Part shown: positions 32,619 to 44,215 of the stretch, one piece after another
Numbering within the stretch: the stretch's first letter is position 1
Layout: the number at the start of each line of letters is the position of its first letter
Assembly: GCA_963995505.1 (NCBI GenBank)
Contig: OZ023185.1
Coordinates: forward strand, 15,015,691-15,079,690
DNA from: Hypericum androsaemum
Lineage: Eukaryota > Streptophyta > Magnoliopsida > Malpighiales > Hypericaceae
Direction: 5' to 3'
DNA length: 64,000 nt
Translations under genes and position numbers: made by a program
Notes under the pieces: generated by a model
What the model was told of the DNA's origin: nothing
Databases searched by the model: none
What the model saw: the letters and a program-made list of their open reading frames with translations, nothing else

Positions 32619-33590
32619 TATAACTCACACACCCAGGCAAGGCCAGCCAGCGTACACTTTCAAAGAGAGGCAAAGCATAAAGGAGAATAATGGAAGCAAA
32701 AGAAGCGAAGGAGCTCCTAGGCCAAGATGAAGCGTGGGAGCACATGTCAGCCTTCTCAGTCCCCATGGCACTAAAATGCGCAGCGGAGCTAGGCGTACCA
32801 GACATCATCCGATCTGACGACCGACCTCTTACCATCACCGAAATAGCCTTCTCCATCGGCTCATCACCTTACCCCGTAATCTCCTACCTTTACTCGAATC
32901 ATGCGACTGCTCGCCCGCAAGAACATATTCATCGTCGATCACCCATCCGACGGCGGAAAGCCCCTCTACGGCCTTACCAACGCGTCCAGGTCAGTGGCCG
33001 ATAACTTTGATATGTGGGGCAAATGTTTTTTTGGAAAAAGTAAATATTGTATCAACTCTTAAAAAATGTTACACCTAAATGTGTTAATGATCTATAAACA
33101 CCTAGTCGTATAGGACAAAAAACACCGAGATGGTAATTTTAAAGATCTTGTACTAGCCAACACCAAAGCTATAACCCTCTGTCCCATTCTCAAAAGAGAT
33201 TAAACATCTCGCAACTCCTAGGAGCAGACTATTAAACGCCTTGACACATTGAGATCACCCTTAAGACACCTCCTCCTTGCAACCGTTTGTTCAATAAGCG
33301 GGAGCTCTACTTCTCAAGCACTTACTGCAACCTCTTTGAGCGCCTTCAAAATAGTGGAAACCTTTCCCCTTCAAAATTGTCCTTGAAACAATTTATAAAC
33401 TAATACATATTTTTTTAACTTTACAAAGTTGTATCCATTTTTTTTAATTAGACACCTATCTCAGTAAATTATTGTGACACATAAGATTGTTCCGTCTTCT
33501 AAGGACAAGTTCAAATGGTAAACTGTAGATAAAAAATTAGACTTAGGAGTTCAAGATCAAAATTCAAAACCTGGGATGTAAAATTCTACA

Positions 33591-34845
33591 TATTCTTTTG
33601 GAAAAAGTACATTTTGGTACTCTATTTTTTTGCAAGTGGTCCATGTGGTTTAAAAACCATCAAACAGGTCCAAGTTATTTGAAATTTTATCATTCTACGA
33701 TTCTGACCAGACTTAGGCATTTCTCAAACCTATCTGGACTGCCATGTCATTAAAACAGTGTCGATTTTTTAACCCGTGGCATTGAAGCATTGAGGTGTCT
33801 TAAAAGAAAATTTCAAAAAAAAAAACCCATAAAATTTTCTCTCCTCTCTTCTTCTTCCTCCTCCCCTCTCCTACTTCTAAATCACTTTCAACATCAGACC
33901 CTCCAGAAATTCCTTACAACGACATGGAGGTGCTTTCAATAGAGTATTTCGTTGAAAGCCCAACATCCCCAAACCGAAACTGAAGAGAACGAATCAGACC
34001 TTACCACCGTGTTGCTTGAGCTCCTTAATATTGGTGAAATATCTATGTTCAGCTCATCGGTATTGCCCTAGGCAACATCTTCAACACCAACCCCTTCATT
34101 AACTTAGAATTTCTCTTCTATTAAATCTCCAAGGAAAAAAATTTAAAGAAAAACAATGAAACACATACAACCTTTCTATTATGTTTCTGGGTTTTCAAAG
34201 AAGAGCGATGGACAGAGGGAAGGGGAAGCACAAAATGGGGAATTCAGAACAACCCTATGTTTAGAACATAACCATCGGAATCCAAACAACCCCACCATCA
34301 CCAACAACAACCCATCAGCTCCAAGCTAATAAAGATTCAAACTTTAACCCCTAAAAAGGGGGCGGAGGAAGAGTTTAGATGGGAGAAATTATGGAAGAGG
34401 AAGCTTGAGACAGAGGTGGAGGAGACAGGATTAGATGGGATTATTTAACTGCAATTGGTAATTAATTAGGGTTTAGATGGGAAGAGGGAGGTTGACATAG
34501 AAAAGGAGATAAAAGGGGGTGGAGGAAGAGTTTGATTTTGTGTAAAAGATGAAATGGGGGAGATTGAGGTTTTTGAAAAAAATATCTAAAAAATTGAGAT
34601 TGTTTTGGTAATTAACCGAGATGACAATTCATCCGTTAACTCATCCATTCAACAAGTCACGTCAGATCAAAATGATATTATTTTAATGACTTGGCAGTCC
34701 AGATAGGCTAGGGAGATGCCCGAGCCTGGTCGGGACCGTAGACTGATAAAATTTCATATAACTTGGACATGTTTGATAGTTTTTAAACCATATGGACCAA
34801 TTACAAAAAATGATACTAAAGTGTACTTTTTTTTTCTATTCTCTC
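33591..34845. mobile_element. non-autonomous MULE with long terminal inverted repeats
   Basis: The first ~180 bases from 33600 (GGAAAAAGTACATTTTGGTA...) are an imperfect reverse complement of the last ~180 bases ending at 34836; both contain TGGTCCAT-TGGTTTAAAAAC and CTATCTGGACTGCCA. The flanking nonamers TATTCTTTT (33591) and TATTCTCTC (34837) are a likely decayed 9-bp target duplication. The interior (CT-rich, then AG-rich) has no transposase, and I cannot tell whether it is a captured gene fragment. It lies in intron 1 of OMT C. Confidence 0.75.
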
Positions 34846-35279
34846 ACATATTGTACATAATCAAAATTTATTATTTTGGACAATCTAAAAAAAATCATAG
34901 ATAAAATGTGACAAATACCAATTATCACCCCACAAGAAACCATTGTTTTAAAAATGCATTGAGAACTAAATGACCCAATTTTTTTCTTCTTCTAGTGTTG
35001 GACTGCCGGTCAAACGGATGAATAGGGCAGACCAGCTGCCATTCAAATTTAATATAAAATGGGCCAGTTTTAATGATGATGAATCACGTTATATCTAATT
35101 GGACAGCTGGTCGGGCTATGTTAAAAAAAAAATAAACATACCAATTTTAAATATAGATTTAATATTATTACCAACCAACACTTAAATCAACTCGCAACGG
35201 TATTGTTCTAGTTTAATCATGTCTCGAGTTCGAGTCATTGAGAACGCACTAGTGTTAAATACTCGTTGGGGAAATTTTA

Positions 35280-37841
35280 TGGGGTAGCGTATGCGAAAAC
35301 TAAAATAAGGGGATTTGATAGTCCGATAAGGAATCTGCCTGGAAAGAGCTAGATCGAAAAGGGCACGATGCAACAACTAAAAGAGCTAGATCGAAAGGGG
35401 CACGATACAACAACTAACTCTCTAGGGTGTCTCAAGGACGATTTGAGCATGTCACTGCTCGAATTAAGAAAAGAAAATTGGAAACACGTGGCTCGCCTTA
35501 AAGAAAGAGAAACACTCTCTCAATAAAACCCTCGGAGTTATGAAATATCAATTAACAAATCTAAATTGTGTGAACAATACATACACTAGGCTATATATAA
35601 GAAAATAGCAAACCCTAATATGACCTAAAAGGCCTAGAACTAGTAAATAGAATATGATAAAAGGGTCAAAACATAACAAAATACTAAATAATAAAAGTCC
35701 AACTAATAAATATAAGATATCCGTGGCTACGTCAGGCTCCCTCTTACGGATTGAGCTTGTCCACAAGCGAATGCGTATGATAAGAAACCAGCTTGAGAAC
35801 TCTATACACACATTTTCAACATTTTCGAATGTCGTGGAGGTACTTGATATCTCCCATTCTAACAGAACAAGTACTTCGAGCTCAAGTAGCCACGAACCTT
35901 CAGTAAAGAACAAGTCAATAGCACATGTTGTCGGACAGATCTTTCTACATCCTTCAAGCTATTCCATATGTTCAGCAATGGTAATCCACCAACGTAATCA
36001 AAATGATCAACTCCAAGAAAGTCAATATGCTCAACATCCTCAACTTGACAATTCTGGGTCATGTGGGCTATGGGCTCATTCACCAACTCATCATCCTCAA
36101 TATATTCTTGAAGCCTATAATCACCAACAATATGAGTAGAACAAGTAAGTGTGCAATTTGCCAGAACTGATGCTTCATCAAATAGCTCCCTCAAATAAGT
36201 CATTAGCAAATGCACCAAATTCTTCACATATCAAAGTCTCTGCAACATGTTGGATTTCAGGCTTCGAAGCAATAGACTTAACTTCCAAAGTCAAAGCCTC
36301 CTCAACAGGTTAAACGATATATTTTAATTTAGAAATCTCAACTTTTGGTTCAGAGTTCATATAAATCCCAAAAGTCAACAGCATCCCAAATCTCATCTGC
36401 ATGTCTAGGGAATAACTCATATATAAGCATATCTTTCATCCTATTCCATTGAAAGATTTTATTTTTTCCACATTGTCATCTCTGAAAATATAAATAAGAC
36501 CACCAAGGCAAGAGATCTCCTTGCAATCGCTGAGTAGCAAGTCTTACTTTATCCAACTCATTATACTCATGAACATCAAAATATATTTAAATATTCACAA
36601 GCCACTTAATGAAACCTCTTTTCGAAATTCCCCAATTAAGACCTGGAATATCTCTTAGAGTAGGAATATGGAACATATCCGGCTTGCAACTTGGCATATT
36701 CAGATTCTATTCATATCAATTCAGCACAAACGTGACTAATATGAAATTTCCAAAATCTTATAAAACCAAATTGTAACTTTACCCAGTGGCAAATTATGAA
36801 ATGGTCACTTCTTCTTTTGCAGATTCACAAAATATCCTCAGTACTGGTAAATTACCAAAACAATCCTCAAAATTTCCAAATTACAGATTTGGTCCAAAAA
36901 TTCTCAAAGCATCCAAAATTCCCAATTCAACCAAAAAAACCTAAATCAGCGAAAGGGGAAATCCAAACCAGGAGCCAACTCGGCGTCGGGGCGGTGATGA
37001 CGATTGGAGGAGGGCACGGCCGAAGACAGTCTCTTCCAGAAACCCTCGATAAGGTTTCTTTTAGCCTCGAATGATACGACTTCTGGTTCATGGGAGGCGA
37101 CGGTCGGTGGTCGCGGAATCCCCAGAGTGGCGATCGTCCGTCGTGACAGTGGTTGGCGTTCGGGTGGCGCTGCTGACTCATCAGTTTCCGGCGGACAGTT
37201 GAACTTCAAGGGTCGACGGTGCCAGTTTTGATAAACTCCTAAATCGCGATTATGCTCTGCTTTTTTCATTTTTCAATTTTTATTTGCTGAATAACAAATA
37301 CTCGAACAAACAGATCGAACTCCGAACAGGATGAACGAAGCTCTGATACCACCTGGCGTAGCGTAGCGGAAGCAGAAACTAAAATAAAAGGGATATGACA
37401 GTTCTGATGTGGAATCTGCGTGGATAGAGCTAGATCAAAAGGGGCACAATGCAACTCCTACTCTCCAGGGTGTCACAAGGACAGTTTGAGCGTGTCACTG
37501 CTCGAATTAAGAAAAGAGAATTGGAAACACATGGCTCGGCCGCAACGAAAGAGAATACTCTCTCAATAAAACTTTCGGGGTTATGAAATATCAATTATCA
37601 AATCTAAACTGTCTAAACAATACGTACGCTAGGCTATATATAAGAAAATAGCAAACCTTAATATAACCTAAAAGGCATAGAACTAGTAAATAGCCCAAAC
37701 ACGACAAAAGGGCCAAAACATAACAAAATATTAAATAATAAAGTCTAACTAGTAAATATAAGATATCCGTGCTTACGTCACTTTCCAACCTTTCAAAGGT
37801 CGCTTGAACCTGGAATAACGAGTACAGTGGGCTTGATACCA
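35280..37841 (-). mobile_element. gag-only Gypsy-type LTR element, decayed
   Basis: Two long direct repeats, about 35280-35853 and 37354-37841, share most of their length (for example GTCACTGCTCGAATTAAGAA and GGCTATATATAAGAAAATAG). On the minus strand the right one is the 5' LTR (TGGTATCAAG...GCTACGCCA). It is followed after two bases by a primer-binding site, TGGTATCAGAGC, complementary to initiator Met-tRNA, at 37351-37340. A purine tract (GAATGGGAGA) precedes the other LTR. The 1.5 kb interior encodes only broken gag (VRLATQRLQGDLLPWW near 36500). It has no pol, so it needed a helper. It is inserted in intron 1 of OMT C. Confidence 0.75.
36330..36700 (-). pseudogene. gag fragment of the LTR element
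   Basis: The minus strand carries FHIPTLRDIPGLNWGISKRG, then after a stop YFDVHEYNELDKVRLATQRL and QGDLLPWWSYLYF. The KVRLAT.RL.G..L.WW pattern is the conserved core of plant Gypsy gag (retrotrans_gag). Several stops interrupt it. Confidence 0.6.
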
Positions 37842-38389
37842 TCTGTTATAACAAAAAAAAAGTATAGATTTTAATATTATTGACTAGTTAACTAAATTTT
37901 GTTGCTACGTGTACGGGTGAGTGACCAGGTGGCTCATGCGTGATTCCGTTTGGAGCCTGCCCCATGCTACTATTCCAAACCAACCCGCTGGCGTTTTCCC
38001 ACCGGCTATTGCTCTGCCAGTGCGTCAAAGAAGGCGGTGGCTCCGCATTCGAGAAGGCCAACGGGTGCGGGATCTGGGAGGTCGCTACCAAGGACGTCGA
38101 GTTCAACAAGAGATTCAACGCTGGGAAGGCGTGTGGGGCCCCCATCGTGACACGCGGCATCCTAACAGGGTACAAGGACAGGTTGGCGTCCATTGTCGGG
38201 ACCTTGATGGACGTTGGGGTCGGGATCGGAGCCTTCATGTCGGAGATCGTAAAGTACTATCCTCACATTAAGGGTGTCAACTTTGACCTGCCTCACGTCG
38301 TTGCCACGGCGCCCGAGTACAAGTGCGTCACCCACATTGGAGATAACATGTTCGAGGCCATCCCTAAAGCTGATGCAATCATCCTCAAG

Positions 38390-39300
38390 GTACATAGATA
38401 CAAATACTACCCCTATTTTAATTTGTGGGTTTGGATCGGTAAGATTTTAAAAATTTATCAAATTTTAGCAGAATTACATTTTCATAATCTTAATATAATA
38501 ATATAAACTTCTCTTTTTTGGTTTGGTCCCATGCCTCGAAAATGTCTAAACTACTCTTCTTAAAATTTCCAAGCCTCCTTTCTTCTGTCTCTCATGAGCT
38601 CCGCGTTACCCCTACCCCTCCCCTCTATCTCCCCAACCACCACCCCGCCCCTTCTTAGATCGAATCACCTCATTTTTGCTGGGATTTTCACGATCGGGAT
38701 GCGGTGGGGTGTTGGTCTGGGACTGTCTGGATCGCGGCCTCGAACATCGTCGAAGGGTGGCACAGGTGACAAACCTGGCTCCCTCCGGGCGATTTTCGGG
38801 TTGCAATAGAAATCGACGATCGGGATAAGCTCCGAGCAAATGATCAAACACATGGCGGGTCAAGTCGGGGGGGTCATCTCCGGCCGCTGACGTGGCGCCT
38901 CCCCCCTTGCATGCAACACATTTTTTCTCCGGTGAAATTGAATTAGATCCGGAAAAAAAGGGAGGAAATTGGAGAATTGGTTTTCTAGGTACTTACGTGG
39001 ATTGAAATTGGGACAGAGGAGGGAGACTGGCCGGGGAACGACGTCGGATCAGGAGGAGGTTGTTGCGTTTCGTCCTGGTCACTGTCGCCCCCATCAGAGA
39101 GGGAGGGACAACGACGTAAAAAACCCACAGAAAAGAAAAACAAAAAAAATAATTTATTTACCGGAAGAAAAACAAAAATTTAGAAGAACAGAGAAGATCG
39201 GGAAGAAGATGAAAAAAAAAACTATATTCTATTGTTTAATCACAGGAACGTGATAGTTGGAATTTCAAGATAAGGTTTGGTTTTTTTTTTTGAGAAAATG
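38390..39300. other. OMT C intron 2, GC-rich segment of unknown origin
   Basis: Between about 38590 and 39110 the composition is clearly GC-rich and resembles a promoter or 5' exon capture, but no translated frame is recognisable. At 39273-39310 AGGTTTG flanks a T-run plus GAGAAAATG, another possible tail insertion. Confidence 0.4.
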
Positions 39301-39314
39301 ATGAGGTTTGTTTC

Positions 39315-39537
39315 GGAGTGAGGTTTTTTTTTTTGAAGAAAAACGGCAAGCATATCATTAGTTAGGCTCGAGATCATACAAAAGGAGCTGTACAAACTCG
39401 GGTGGAGGATTGTCTACAAGATCCTCCAATACAAAAGGTGAATTAATGGCTTTCGCCACCCAATCGGCCACTAAGTTGGCATTCCTTGGGATATAGACAA
39501 GCTTACATTGTGGTAAACTCAAAAGTAAAGGAGTGAG
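39315..39537 (-). mobile_element. 5'-truncated LINE end with RNase H fragment
   Basis: GGAGTGAG at 39315-39322 and 39530-39537 is the target duplication. The 207-bp insert starts with a T-run (poly(A) of a minus-strand element) and reads on the minus strand CKLVYIPRNANLVADWVAKA and on to LLLYDLEPN-stop. The N-x-VAD-x-x-AK motif is the end of the plant RNase H (RVT_3) domain. Unlike the large LINE at 55994, this family ends in RNase H. Confidence 0.8.
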
Positions 39538-40278
39538 ATTAGATATTGTATTTTGGTAGTCGGGTTAGATATTTTGACCGGGAGGGTTAAATGGTTAGTC
39601 ATCTTTTAATTATTTGGGATACTAAAATAATTGTACAACTGATTAAAAAGTTTTGCCCCAACCGTTGACCCGACCCGACCAGTTGGATCAGTCAGCACGG
39701 AAAATACAAAATTGCCAGGTTACTCTCTAGCTCGATTTTAAAAATATTGAAAATAATTATAAGAAAAGAGACTCCGATTAATAATAAATAATTAAAAATA
39801 ACAAAAATCCAGAAGGGAGAGAAAACGAAAGAGACTGATTAGGAAAAGGAGCTCACCCATACTCATCCTCTCAATTCCAAGCAAAAAATACTAATAAAAA
39901 AGAAAATAAATCAAAAGAAGAGGATAAGGAGGATCGAGAAAAGGGGTAGGTGAGTAGCCTTGGGTTTCGGAAATTGAAATCCCAACTATGCAACGGAAAT
40001 GAATGGGCAGGGTAAAGAGGAGATTTGGGCTAGAGAGAGAAGGCAAAAAGATCGAGAAATATAAAAGGGGGGAACTAGAGAAAGGGAAAGAAAAACAAGT
40101 AGTGGGGAATAGCAATTTTGAGAAATGAGAGGGAAAATGGGGGAATTTTATTTATGATTTGGTGAAAATATTTAGAACGGTCTCTATGCATATATTATCA
40201 TTTTTTTGTCATACTATTTGGTACCCGATGCTTATCGAGCGAAATTAGGTTTGTGTCTATTAAAATATTTGAGTGATG

Positions 40279-40700
40279 CTAATTTTTTTTTGAATTGTGA
40301 AAGGGGTGAGAGCAGGCCGAGAGGGTCTTCACGTAGTCGTTCTCTTCGAACTCCAGCAAGCACATGGTGTGGTCTCGCAAAACGGTGTCGTTCGACGACG
40401 GATTGTAGAGGGAGAGAGGGATCGTCTTCATGATAGAGTCATCGAGCCCGTTAGGGGAGTACACGCCGGGGGAGGAATAGTTGAAAGGGAGGGGAGCCGA
40501 GTCCAAGTTGGAGAACGTGGTGGAGTAGGACGGCACCTGGCGCCACCACTGGCAGAACTGACATATGAGGAGAATGAGGTCTCGAGAGAGGAGGCGGGAG
40601 TAGGTGATCAGTAGGAAGACCACCGTCACAACAAGAACCATGGGGATGAGCGGCCGGCTAAAGTCCACGTCCGAGACGCCAGCATTGCTTGACGGCGGAG
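40279..40700 (-). pseudogene. ATL-type RING-H2 E3 ligase fragment
   Basis: The minus strand reads a transmembrane segment (PLIPMVLVVTVVFLLITYSR), a linker with GLDDSIMKTIPLSLYNP, which is the GLD motif of plant ATL proteins, and then the first half of the RING-H2 finger, CLLEFEENDYVKTLSACSHPFH. The first zinc-binding Cys is lost (HTMC instead of CxxC) and the frame ends NSKKN right after the first His of the finger, at an A-rich stretch. The remaining half of the RING is absent. ATL proteins are membrane E3 ubiquitin ligases. This is a non-functional fragment carried into OMT C intron 2, perhaps by a transposon. Confidence 0.8.
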
Positions 40701-41763
40701 TAGACTAACCAGCAGATGATGAGGACATTGCCGGCGTGGTCGTGGACGTGGGTCCTACGGATAGAGACGGTGATGGGACCCACATGGGAGACAGAGAAGG
40801 AGAAGGAGAAGGGAAGTGAGCTCCGGCCATCGCATATATATTTTTTCCCTTTTCGCCTATTTAAATCGATACAGTTATCTTCAGTGAAAATTCCGTGGGT
40901 AAGAGAGTATTCATCCATAGGTTATCATTGAACCCACCAGAGAATCGATACAATATGTTTTGCAGGTTTGGAATAAAATGGCACTCGCATCGTGCGTGCG
41001 GCTTTACTAGTTTGAATAAAAACAAGTCTTAATATTAGCTAGTTATGAGTATAGAAAAAAAATTACGTCAAAGAATACATATTAATACTTGTTAGAATAC
41101 AGAGACTTTAACAATGTTGGACTAGAATAAAAGGAAAAGAACAAAGCATATATTCAATAGGTAGAATGAGTTAATCGGTCAACGCAGAAATTGAACCCAG
41201 TAGTATGTTTCCTCTGTTGCGTAAGATATTAGGAATTGCTTTCCGTGAAATCGGAATGGTCTCCGTCTTGTTAGCCTCCTGATCGTGAAATTCAAAGAAA
41301 ATCATGAACCTCACTTGGAAATTGGAATACAGTAGTAATGGTAGGGAGCAGGAAAAACACTCAAATTTCAAGTCAAAATTTGCGAGGTAAATCTCTGACT
41401 TTATGTTGACGAAAAAATACCAACCACTTATTAAGTCTTCACTTGGGGCACGATTGGGGCGACCAAGATTGTGTGAAGGTTCTTAAAAATTGTTAGAAAT
41501 CGATTGATGAGAAGATCGGTAAACTGATCATCGTAGATATAGTCCTTGAGCCCCAAGGAAATGACCCTTTGGATAGCACTCGTTTGGCCATTGATATGGT
41601 GATGATGGCCCATTGCAAGGGAGGAATGGAAAGGACCAGGCAACAATGGAATAAGATTTTGGAGGAAGGAGGTTTTCCTAATTATAAGATTATCAAAATT
41701 CCAGCTTTACCTTCTATCATCGAGGCTTATCTTACATTAACAGGGATGGTTATGTCCTACTAA

Positions 41764-43390
41764 TTAATAAAGCTTCTGAAGTCTTATAGAAGTGTGCTAT
41801 GTCATTTTTTTACACTTTTCCTATTAAAATCTATGACATCCTGTCAAAGTTTAAATGTGTAGTTGGATTATTAGACCGGAGTTTATCAAAGTTTAAAAGT
41901 GTGCTTTATGTTCACTATGTTGTTTGCAAGTCGTCGATTAGCTGACGGAAGTATTACGAATACAAAATATTATCGTCAATTGAATGCATATTAAATGCTT
42001 GTATCAAGCTTTATCACATCAATGATCAAACATGACTTTATATATGTACATAAAGAAAATAAATCGAGCTCTATTAATAATATATATTCCTTTTTGAAAT
42101 ATATATTCTTTAAAAGATAAATTATATTTGAATTTACCGGACCTCTATCAATACTATTAAATTATAAAAATAAATGAGCTAGTATGTACAAATATTTCCC
42201 TTTTATATTGTTAATTGACTTGACTTTTTCTTTTTTTTTAAGATACTTAAAACCGCATCATAATTTTGCTCCGTATCATAAAATTTGAGAAAAGATATAA
42301 TTTGATCTACGTAGTTTAAAAAAATGGGCTCATTAGTCATTACTTAAAGATGCAAATCAACATTTTAGTTTGTAAAGATAGACTAATTGCGGTGTGAATG
42401 ACCCAAATGTGCTGCTTTCATAAGAACCGGTCGATCATTTCCTTCCACCATGCCTCAGCCGGCATTGGCCCATTTCACCCACAGCCCGGCCCAACGTGTG
42501 ATTTCGAAGATTCTCGTGATAAATATTACGAATAAAAAAATTATAGAGAGATATTTTTAATAGGATCATTTGTCCAAGATCTTTAGAATTTATTTATTTC
42601 TTTCAGGGGTACCTTGTTTTAGCTTTGGTATTTTCATATAAAAAATTATACGGTGGACTGTAAATATCAAAACTTTATAATAGAAAATCTAATGGATTTG
42701 CTTTTGAATCACGCTGTTTAAAATTACCACATTATTTATTTCAAGCACGTTTTATTTGTGAATAAAAAATTATCAATTCAGTATGTTAATAATTTTAGGA
42801 AAAATTTGGAGACTTTAACAAACTTGAACTGAGAAAAAAAAATTGAACTTGTAGCATGATTTGACGAACATAGTTCAAACCTTGATAAGATATAATTAGA
42901 TATATAAATTTACCTAAATATGCAGTCTAAATTAATAGATCGAATTAATCCAGAAATTGGACGTAGTGTTTTCTCTCCGATTGCGTAAGGAGTTGCGTAA
43001 TGGACTCGGTCTCGTGGGCCTCATGTCATAATCCCACCGGAAGATCCCTTCTCGCTACGGAACATATAAGAGCCACTGACATGAAAATTGTATAAAATTC
43101 TTCGGTACTATGCGACAGAAGTTGCGTAATGTCTTTATAAAGTCGGTACTATGTGATAAATATGGTGTGATGATTTTCAAAACTATCATAAATCGATTGA
43201 TGACTAATAGTTGCAACCATATAAGAGCCACTGACATGAAAATTGTATAAAAGTCTTCAAAATTGTCATAAATCGATTGATTATTAATAGCAGCCTGCCA
43301 TAAAGACCCCACCCACAAGAATTTCAGACCAAGCTATTCTATGTTGAAAGTAATGGTGATCCCATTGATAACAAGTTAAAACAAATAGTT
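41764..43390. other. intergenic with OMT exon 3 relics
   Basis: Mostly AT-rich without a gene. Between 43060 and 43300 two fragments (near 43165-43210 and 43253-43290), containing TCATAAATCGATTGAT, resemble the OMT exon 3 stretch encoding [12 protein letters not shown] ~40-bp segment starting CATATAAGAGCCACTGACAT is directly repeated (43064 and 43219). They look like shattered remains of another OMT copy. Confidence 0.45.
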
Positions 43391-44204
43391 TAATTTTTTG
43401 GATAAAAATACTTTAGTACTTTATGTTATAGAAAATAAATACTTTTCACTATGTATTTTAAAACTGTCCACAAAAATACAGTGTATTTTATTCTTGTCAA
43501 TATTTATAAAGTAAGTCTGAGATTCCCGCAACCGGAGATGACGTGGCAAAAACATGGCGATGACATGGAACCAAAAAATGACATGGCTTACAATTGAATA
43601 ATTAGAAAAATTAAAAAGAAAAAAATAGTCTTCATCGTCATCTCCTTTACGGCAGAGTAAAAAAGACCGGTGATGGCATCACGAAAACCCCAAAACCATA
43701 GTTAGTAGATGGAATAAAGCATTTTTATTTATAAATTCTAATTAATGCATACTCAAAGCAAATGAGACATTAATCTCCATCACTACAGATTTACCTTAAC
43801 TAAAAAAATCTTCGATCGATGCTTTCGGGGTTTTTCGTGAGACCAACCTCTATCATCTCTTGGGGTTTTTCGTCATCTTTTGGGGTTTGGCCTGAGGCCG
43901 TCGACCTGGATCGAAGATTGACTTGCCGATTAAGAAGGTAGATCTGGTCTTTGCTCCGCCGTGAATGAGGAAGATTATTTTTTCTTTTTAATTGTTCTAT
44001 TGTTTAATTGTAATCCATGTCACTCTTTTTTGTCCATATCACGTTTTTGCCACGTCATCTCCCGTAGGCAAAATCTCAAATTTATTTTATAAATGGTGGT
44101 CGGAAAAAAACATAGGGTGGTTTTGGGTATTTTTAAAACACATGATGCAAAGTATCTATTTCCTATAATATAGGGTACTAAAATATCTTTTATCTCTATT
44201 TTTT
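43391..44204. mobile_element. second non-autonomous MULE with long inverted repeats
   Basis: The first ~190 bases from 43400 (GGATAAAAATACTTTAGTAC...) match the reverse complement of the last ~190 ending at 44195; both include GAGATGACGTGGCAAAAAC. TAATTTTTT (43391) and CTATTTTTT (44196) are a probable 9-bp target duplication with two changes. It is about 0.8 kb and non-coding. Confidence 0.75.
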
Positions 44205-44215
44205 ATGGTTGTGGC

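Larger units (their letters stand above)
32690..41763 (+). pseudogene. O-methyltransferase copy C, scattered by insertions
   Basis: Exon 1 (32690-32989) begins MEAKEAKELLGQDEAWEHMS and has one extra T near 32891, shifting the frame before RIMRLLARKNIF. Exon 2 (37929-38389) starts at the same phase as in copy B (AG|G TGG), has a one-base shift near 37946, then reads MLLFQTNPLAF to GTLMDVGVGIG, where the SAM-loop glycine is replaced (GGG to GVG), and ends ADAIILK. Exon 3 (about 41436-41763) reads HDWGDQDCVKVLKNC then a TAG (about 41492), then KSIDEKIGKLIIVD to IEAYLT. Introns of 4.9 and 3.0 kb are swollen by a MULE, a gag-only LTR element, a LINE tail and a RING-H2 fragment. A degraded TATA (TATAACT, 32619) precedes it. 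Confidence 0.85.

Noticed and set aside
35548..36227. Frames of 120-160 codons on both strands
   Set aside because: They lie in the LTR and the decayed gag region of the LTR element, and the same sequence in the other LTR is not open over the same range.
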